From Sciurus carolinensis (taxonomy: Eukaryota > Chordata > Mammalia > Rodentia > Sciuridae), in the NCBI RefSeq assembly GCF_902686445.1, contig NC_062232.1:12755105-12819104 (forward strand): DNA of 64,000 nt, given 5' to 3'. The notes under the pieces were generated by a model. That model did not search any database, was not told the origin of the DNA, and saw only the letters and a program-made list of their open reading frames with translations. Made by a program: the position numbers and the translations under genes. This document shows positions 59,712 to 64,000 of this stretch, piece by piece. Position 1 is the stretch's first letter, and each line of letters opens with the position of its first letter.

Positions 59712-60530
59712 TATTTTTTTTTAAACTTTTTATTGAACTATATGAATGTGCAACTCAGTGAATTTCTACAATCTGAACACACATGTAATCTGCACCCAAA
59801 TCAAGAAACAGAATATAGTTAGCACTCCAGAACTGCCCCTCTGACCTCATGCTATTTTCCCTATCTCCTGTGTTCAGGGTTAGCACTATTCTGACTCCTA
59901 ACAGTATAGATTGGTTTTACCTATTTCCTACTTTATGTAAGTGGAATCATGCAGCATGTGTTCTTGTATCTGCTTTTGTTTGAATGATGTTTGTGTGATT
60001 CATCTATATTTATGTATGTAGATCATTGCTGTATAGTATTCCATTGTATGTGCACATATATCACTATTTTCTACTGTTGATGGATATTTGGGTAATTTTC
60101 AGATTTTGGCAATGATGAATTGTGCTGCTATGGGCGTTCCTGTCCAAACTCTTGAGTGGATGTGTGTTTTCATTTTTCTTGGGCATATGCCTGAGACTTT
60201 AAAAAATTTTTTTTAGTTGTCAATGGACCTTTATTTTATTTATTTATATATGGTGCTGAGAATTGAACCCAGTGCCTCACACATAACCATGCAAGTGCTC
60301 TACCATTGAGCCACAATCCCAGCCCCATGCCTTAGACTTTTATGGGTCATAGGGAAGGTATTTATTCAGCCTTAGCAGATGCTGCCCAACAGTTTTACAA
60401 AGTGTTTGTACTGATACAGTCAGTCCAGCTCCACATCCTTATCAGTGCTGAATTTATTTTATAGCTGCTTCATAACTCTTACATAATTTTATAGTTCCCT
60501 CTCTAGCAAGCTATTTCTAATTGAATTTTT
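59712..60530 (-). mobile_element. Ancient L1M 3' region, antisense, split by ID
   Basis: This begins 'aaactttttattgaactata'. It shows 'gtaagtggaatcatgcagca', 'gtatagtattccattgtatg' and 'tgatggatatttgggtaatt'. It is broken at 60201-60326 by an ID SINE and resumes after it. Confidence 0.75.
60201..60326 (-). mobile_element. ID SINE in L1M
   Basis: Antisense ID body, 'ggtgctgagaattgaaccca' to 'cacaatcccagcccc'. Target duplication atgcctgagacttt (60187-60200) / atgccttagacttt (60327-60340). Confidence 0.9.
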
Positions 60531-60698
60531 AAATGCCATATTCCCCTGATGGACATAACTCATGCAGCAGGAAGGACTGTGTCAACCTAAAAGGAGACAT
60601 TTCTCACAGTCTAGGTGTGAACATCAGTAGTTGGAAAGAATGTTATTCTAACACTCCATCCCTAATACAGAGTGATGGAATGTAGGCGGGAATTCAGT

Positions 60699-60774
60699 TT
60701 GTTTTTTGGTGGTACTGGGATTAAATTCAGGGTATTACACATACTAGCTCAGTGCTACATCCCAGCCCCTATGG
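60699..60774 (-). mobile_element. Shortened ID SINE
   Basis: Antisense: 'ggtggtactgggattaaatt' to 'tgctacatcccagcccc'. Flanks gcgggaattca and gagggaattca are a likely target duplication. Confidence 0.75.
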
Positions 60775-60882
60775 AGGGAATTCAAATGATGAGTGTGGTA
60801 AAATATTGCATGAGGCTAGGACTTTGAGGCGTTTTAAAATGTATGTATACTTTTATTATTGCTAGACAGATTTATCTATATT

Positions 60883-60938
60883 TATATCTATATCTATATC
60901 TATATCTATATCTATATCTATATCTATATCTATATCTC
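60883..60938 (+). repeat. (TATATC)n hexanucleotide microsatellite
   Basis: About nine near-perfect TATATC units. They give a Leu-Tyr repeated open frame that is not a gene. Confidence 0.95.
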
Positions 60939-61869
60939 AATCTCAGTGGTGGGGGACCAGCAAGGAAAATTTCTAAAGTCCTAGTTGTGAGATGCTGTTG
61001 CCTAGTGATAGTGGTAGGTGCCTATTTGGTTGGGCAGGAGACACACATGGGGCGTTTTTCTTCATCTTATTCATAGGGCATACAGATCTCAAGAGAATCC
61101 TCCCATAGGTCACATTACCTGTGAGGACCATGTTGTTGACTCTGCAGATGAGAGTGTAATGTGGCTATAAGGCTTAAAATATGAGGTATAGAGAGTGGGG
61201 CTCAGACACAGCTCAGATCTTTGTTGTATTAATAGAAATTGGAAGTAGAAGAACGAAACCCTGGTCATGGTCAAAACACTTGTATTTTACACCAAAATTA
61301 AACTTTCGGAGTCCTTTAGTTATAATAGCAAATATGTTGCATGGATATTATCCAGTAATCAAGCAGGTTTTGGGAATCCCTAGGAAATTCTGTCATGTGA
61401 CTGCTGAATCCAGGGACTACTTCTCCATTACAGTTGCTGATTACCTATTCCCACCAAAGTTCTTCCTGAGCTCCTCTTTCAGTGTTTTCTTGGGTGTTTC
61501 AAATATTGGATTGGTTTCCCATTGGGCTGGGGAGAAGTGGATGGTGGTACCAGAGATGTTCAGTGCAAACTGCCTGTCTGTACTGAGGTAGCCTTGAAAT
61601 CTGAAAGCCTGAAAGGGCTTTTATTTTTTAAAATTCTCCCCTCCAATATTGATAGCAGTAATATCCAGGGACCCAGATTTGAATTGTGAATCATCTGCTT
61701 TGGGGCTTGTAATCTGAATCGGAGCCAGCATTTTCTCAGGCTAGGTTTCCATCTATTTGTCAAGGGGAAAAAGTCCGTTACACTGAATTGGCTGCTGCCT
61801 TCACTAGCAGAAACTGCCTGGGAAATCAGTCACACTTTTTATCACAATAGCTGCTACCATTATTGAACA

Positions 61870-62075
61870 ATTATTATGTAGTTGTGCTTTGCACTCTAGA
61901 CAGATATTTTGCTTAATTCTCACAGCGCTCTGAATGAGGTGGATTATCCCCATTTTTCAGATGAAGAAATTATAGCTCAGCAAGGTCAAGTATGTGGCCA
62001 GCTTATACACTGAGCAAGGGCGAAGCTTGGATTTTGTTCTAAAATCAGCGCCCTGTAACTGCTATGCCTGTGGCT
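61870..62075 (-). mobile_element. MIR SINE
   Basis: Antisense: 'ttaattctcacagcgctctg', 'ttttcagatgaagaaattat' and 'agctcagcaaggtcaagt'. Confidence 0.7.
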
Positions 62076-62989
62076 CTAGGTACCATGGGATGAGTTCTTA
62101 ATCTCTTTTCAATGGAGCACAAAACAGTGTTGGATTCATTGCTGGCTCATTCTACATGTTGAGTAGAGGACCTGCTGTTTGTTGGTGTTCAGTTTAGGCA
62201 CTGGGAAAATGATAGCAAAGCAACACACAGATCCTGCCTTCTAGATGCTTACAATTCAGCTCCATTTCTGTCTTTCACAGGTGACTTGGGTCATGGATTT
62301 TGGTAAACAGTCTTTTAGTGAATTGAGTCTTTTGGACCCTCTTGAGGCTGGTTGTGGAATGATGGGGTTTGCTGTAGCCAGTATGGTACTGACTATTGTT
62401 TCTGCATCATACATGCGTAGGTTTGACCACATGGCTTTCTGGTGTACCCATGCCTAGCAGAGATGAGGGTCAGATGAAAATCAGGCACCAAATGACATTT
62501 AGTATCCTGATAAGATGCTGGAAAACTCTAGCAGGATTGTCTGATTATCTCCTTAAATTTTAGCCACTGCCTCTGTGATCCCTGGTTTTGGGATCCATCC
62601 TGACTCTTTGGTATTAAACAAAGGTCAAATTTAGTTTTATAATTTGTCAATAGCATGAATATTGCTAAATTTAGATGTGTCACCAGTTACCCACACCTTG
62701 GCAAAGTAATGTAATTAAACTTTAGTTTTTTTAAATGAGATTTGGCTTCTTTGTGAAAAATGATTTTTTAACAAAATTTTGTTACTTTGTTACTGAAAAT
62801 TTTGTCCTGCTGCAAATATTTATATATGAAACCTTTGGGGCATATACCCAATTCCGCCCATGATAAATGGATGAGCAAATAGTTTTAAGAAGCCCAGTTA
62901 GTTATTGCAGGAACACTTGTGGTCTTGTCCAGACTAAGGTCCCTAGAGACTTGGTTTACTCATCTTTTAAGTGAAGAATTTGGACCATC

Positions 62990-63187
62990 AGTGGTCCCCA
63001 GTTGGTCTGGGCTGGCTATGTAAAAATTACCCAGGGATCTAGTTAAAGTACAAGCTTCTCATGCTCCATTCCTAGGAGATTTTGATGAGGGAACTCTGGG
63101 GTGCTGTCTAAAAATCTGCAATTTATAAATATCTCCCAGATAATTCTACTGAGCTAGCTATATGCCAGCTATATTTGGGAACCACTG
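62990..63187. mobile_element. Possible hAT-Charlie MER relic
   Basis: 'aaattacccagggatctagt', 'gctccattcctaggagattt' and 'tttgggaaccactg' fit a near full-length copy of a MER-type hAT MITE. Confidence 0.5.
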
Positions 63188-63724
63188 GGGTAGAAGGTTT
63201 AGAACAGTTGATTTGGGAAGAAACTTTTTATGAGTTTGAAGATTTAGGGAATACTTAGGTATCTGGAGTAGGCTCCAGATGGATGAACTAACCCTGTTAT
63301 ATTGCAGTCATAAATTGGAACCAGGTGGTGGAAGAACTTTAACTGGCTGAGGGGTTGTGTTGTGTGCCATAGGCCTTGGGGACACACTAAAGGCTTTGAG
63401 ATAAAAGAGTTTCCATGAGATGGTGCTTTACAAGATTATTTCTCAGTGGTGTGCTCAGTGGGTCAACCTCAGTGGGCAAGAAACTGAAGGCTGGAAAAAC
63501 ACCTGCTGAAGTTTTTGTAGGGCCCCAGGTGGGACGTGTGATGAGAACTTGAACTCAAATGGGGTGGGGAGCAGTAGGTCCTCTTGGTAAGACTAGGCTA
63601 CCTCAATAAAACTGTAATCTGAGACACATTGTTTTAAACTGTTTAAAAATGCATAATTTATTGTTATGTCCATCTGCCTTGAATATTATCATGAATGATT
63701 TCTTTTGTGTTTTTGTCCAGGAAG

Positions 63725-63942
63725 TTGTTTTGTTTTGTTTTTTTTTGAGACTGGAATTTTTTTGGTACCCAGAGGTACTTTATCTTTGAGCTACATTCCC
63801 AGCATTTTTTACTTTTTATTTTTAAACAGGGTCTCACTAATTTGCTGAGGGTCTTGTTAAGTTGCCCAGGCTGGCCTTGAACTCGTAATCCTCCTGCCTC
63901 AGCCTCCAGAGTTGGGATTACAGGCGTGTCCCACCACACCTG
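63725..63942 (-). mobile_element. B1-ID dimer
   Basis: Antisense: 'ttggtacccagaggtacttt', 'aaacagggtctcactaattt' and 'gattacaggcgtgtcccacc'. Flanked by variants of 'tgtccaggaagtt'. The 91-codon minus-strand frame here is SINE translation. Confidence 0.88.
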
Positions 63943-64000
63943 TCCAGCAGGTTTTAAAGGAACCCATGAAACAAATTCATACAGAAAAGTAGTAGCAGCA

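Larger units (their letters stand above)
48924..64000 (+). other. REPS2: REPS2 intron 8 of the window (partial)
   Basis: This intron starts with 'gtagga' and runs past the window end. It is rich in SINEs (ID and B1-ID), MIRs, old L1 and a Tigger-like MITE, listed separately. 48930-50045, 50255-51895, 52055-53520, 58605-59710 and 62080-62985 hold nothing recognised. No further REPS2 exon was found. Confidence 0.75.

Noticed and set aside
60843..61076. 77-codon frame with repeated Leu-Tyr
   Set aside because: This is a translation of the TATATC microsatellite.
61181..61591. 136-codon + frame in the last intron
   Set aside because: No motif or family resemblance, and no support beyond being open.
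62245..62457. Sequence after 'ctgtctttcacag' at 62280 as a possible exon
   Set aside because: The acceptor looks good, but the translated text does not match REPS2. The open frame from 62245 ends at 62457 without a clear donor.

Overview
The window is 64 kb of mammalian nuclear DNA. It lies almost entirely inside one gene, REPS2 (POB1, partner of RalBP1), transcribed on the + strand. Eight internal coding exons can be read, at 2369-2432, 4517-4659, 9872-9966, 15786-15855, 17411-17464, 22151-22196, 25424-25560 and 48862-48923. Each is bounded by AG/GT, and the reading frame is unbroken across all seven internal introns (671 nt of coding sequence). They encode the second half of the EH domain with its EF-hand loop, a serine/charged linker, and two proline-rich SH3-ligand stretches. 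The first exons, the RalBP1-binding coiled-coil end, the promoter and the 3' UTR lie outside the window. REPS2 is X-linked in human (Xp22), so the window is probably X-chromosomal; that is synteny inference and is not shown by the sequence.

Organism: the SINE set is diagnostic. Single ID elements (tRNA-Ala-like, with a 'gtagctcagtggtagagc' core) and dimeric B1-ID elements occur more than 20 times, many with visible target-site duplications (TSDs). Several lineage-type L1 3' ends finish in 'ataatgcaccaa'. This combination points to a sciurid rodent (squirrel, ground squirrel or marmot). Genus and species cannot be told from the sequence alone.

Layout: 1-25.6 kb holds seven exons with introns of 1.6-5.8 kb. 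25.6-48.9 kb is one 23.3 kb intron carrying an RPS2 processed pseudogene (34.64-35.6 kb), an ancient L1 with two younger insertions nested in it (30.4-32.6 kb), a MaLR-like solo LTR (38.4-38.8 kb) and an old sense L1 (44.7-46.6 kb). 48.9-64 kb is the start of another intron of at least 15 kb, rich in SINEs, MIRs and L1 pieces. No bacterial-type system, CRISPR array, rRNA or functional tRNA gene is present. All short open frames outside the exons look like chance, SINE or microsatellite translations.

The most interesting local signals are: a perfect 231-bp direct duplication (19776-20006 = 21450-21680), which is either very recent or an assembly artefact; a tandem AAGAAG acceptor at the fourth exon, predicted to toggle one lysine; a symmetric 54-nt exon with a weak acceptor; a three-unit SINE inside a single TSD pair; a 33-bp 'micro' L1 insertion; and a repeated tandem arrangement of L1 3' ends. 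Nothing here looks like an undescribed gene system.
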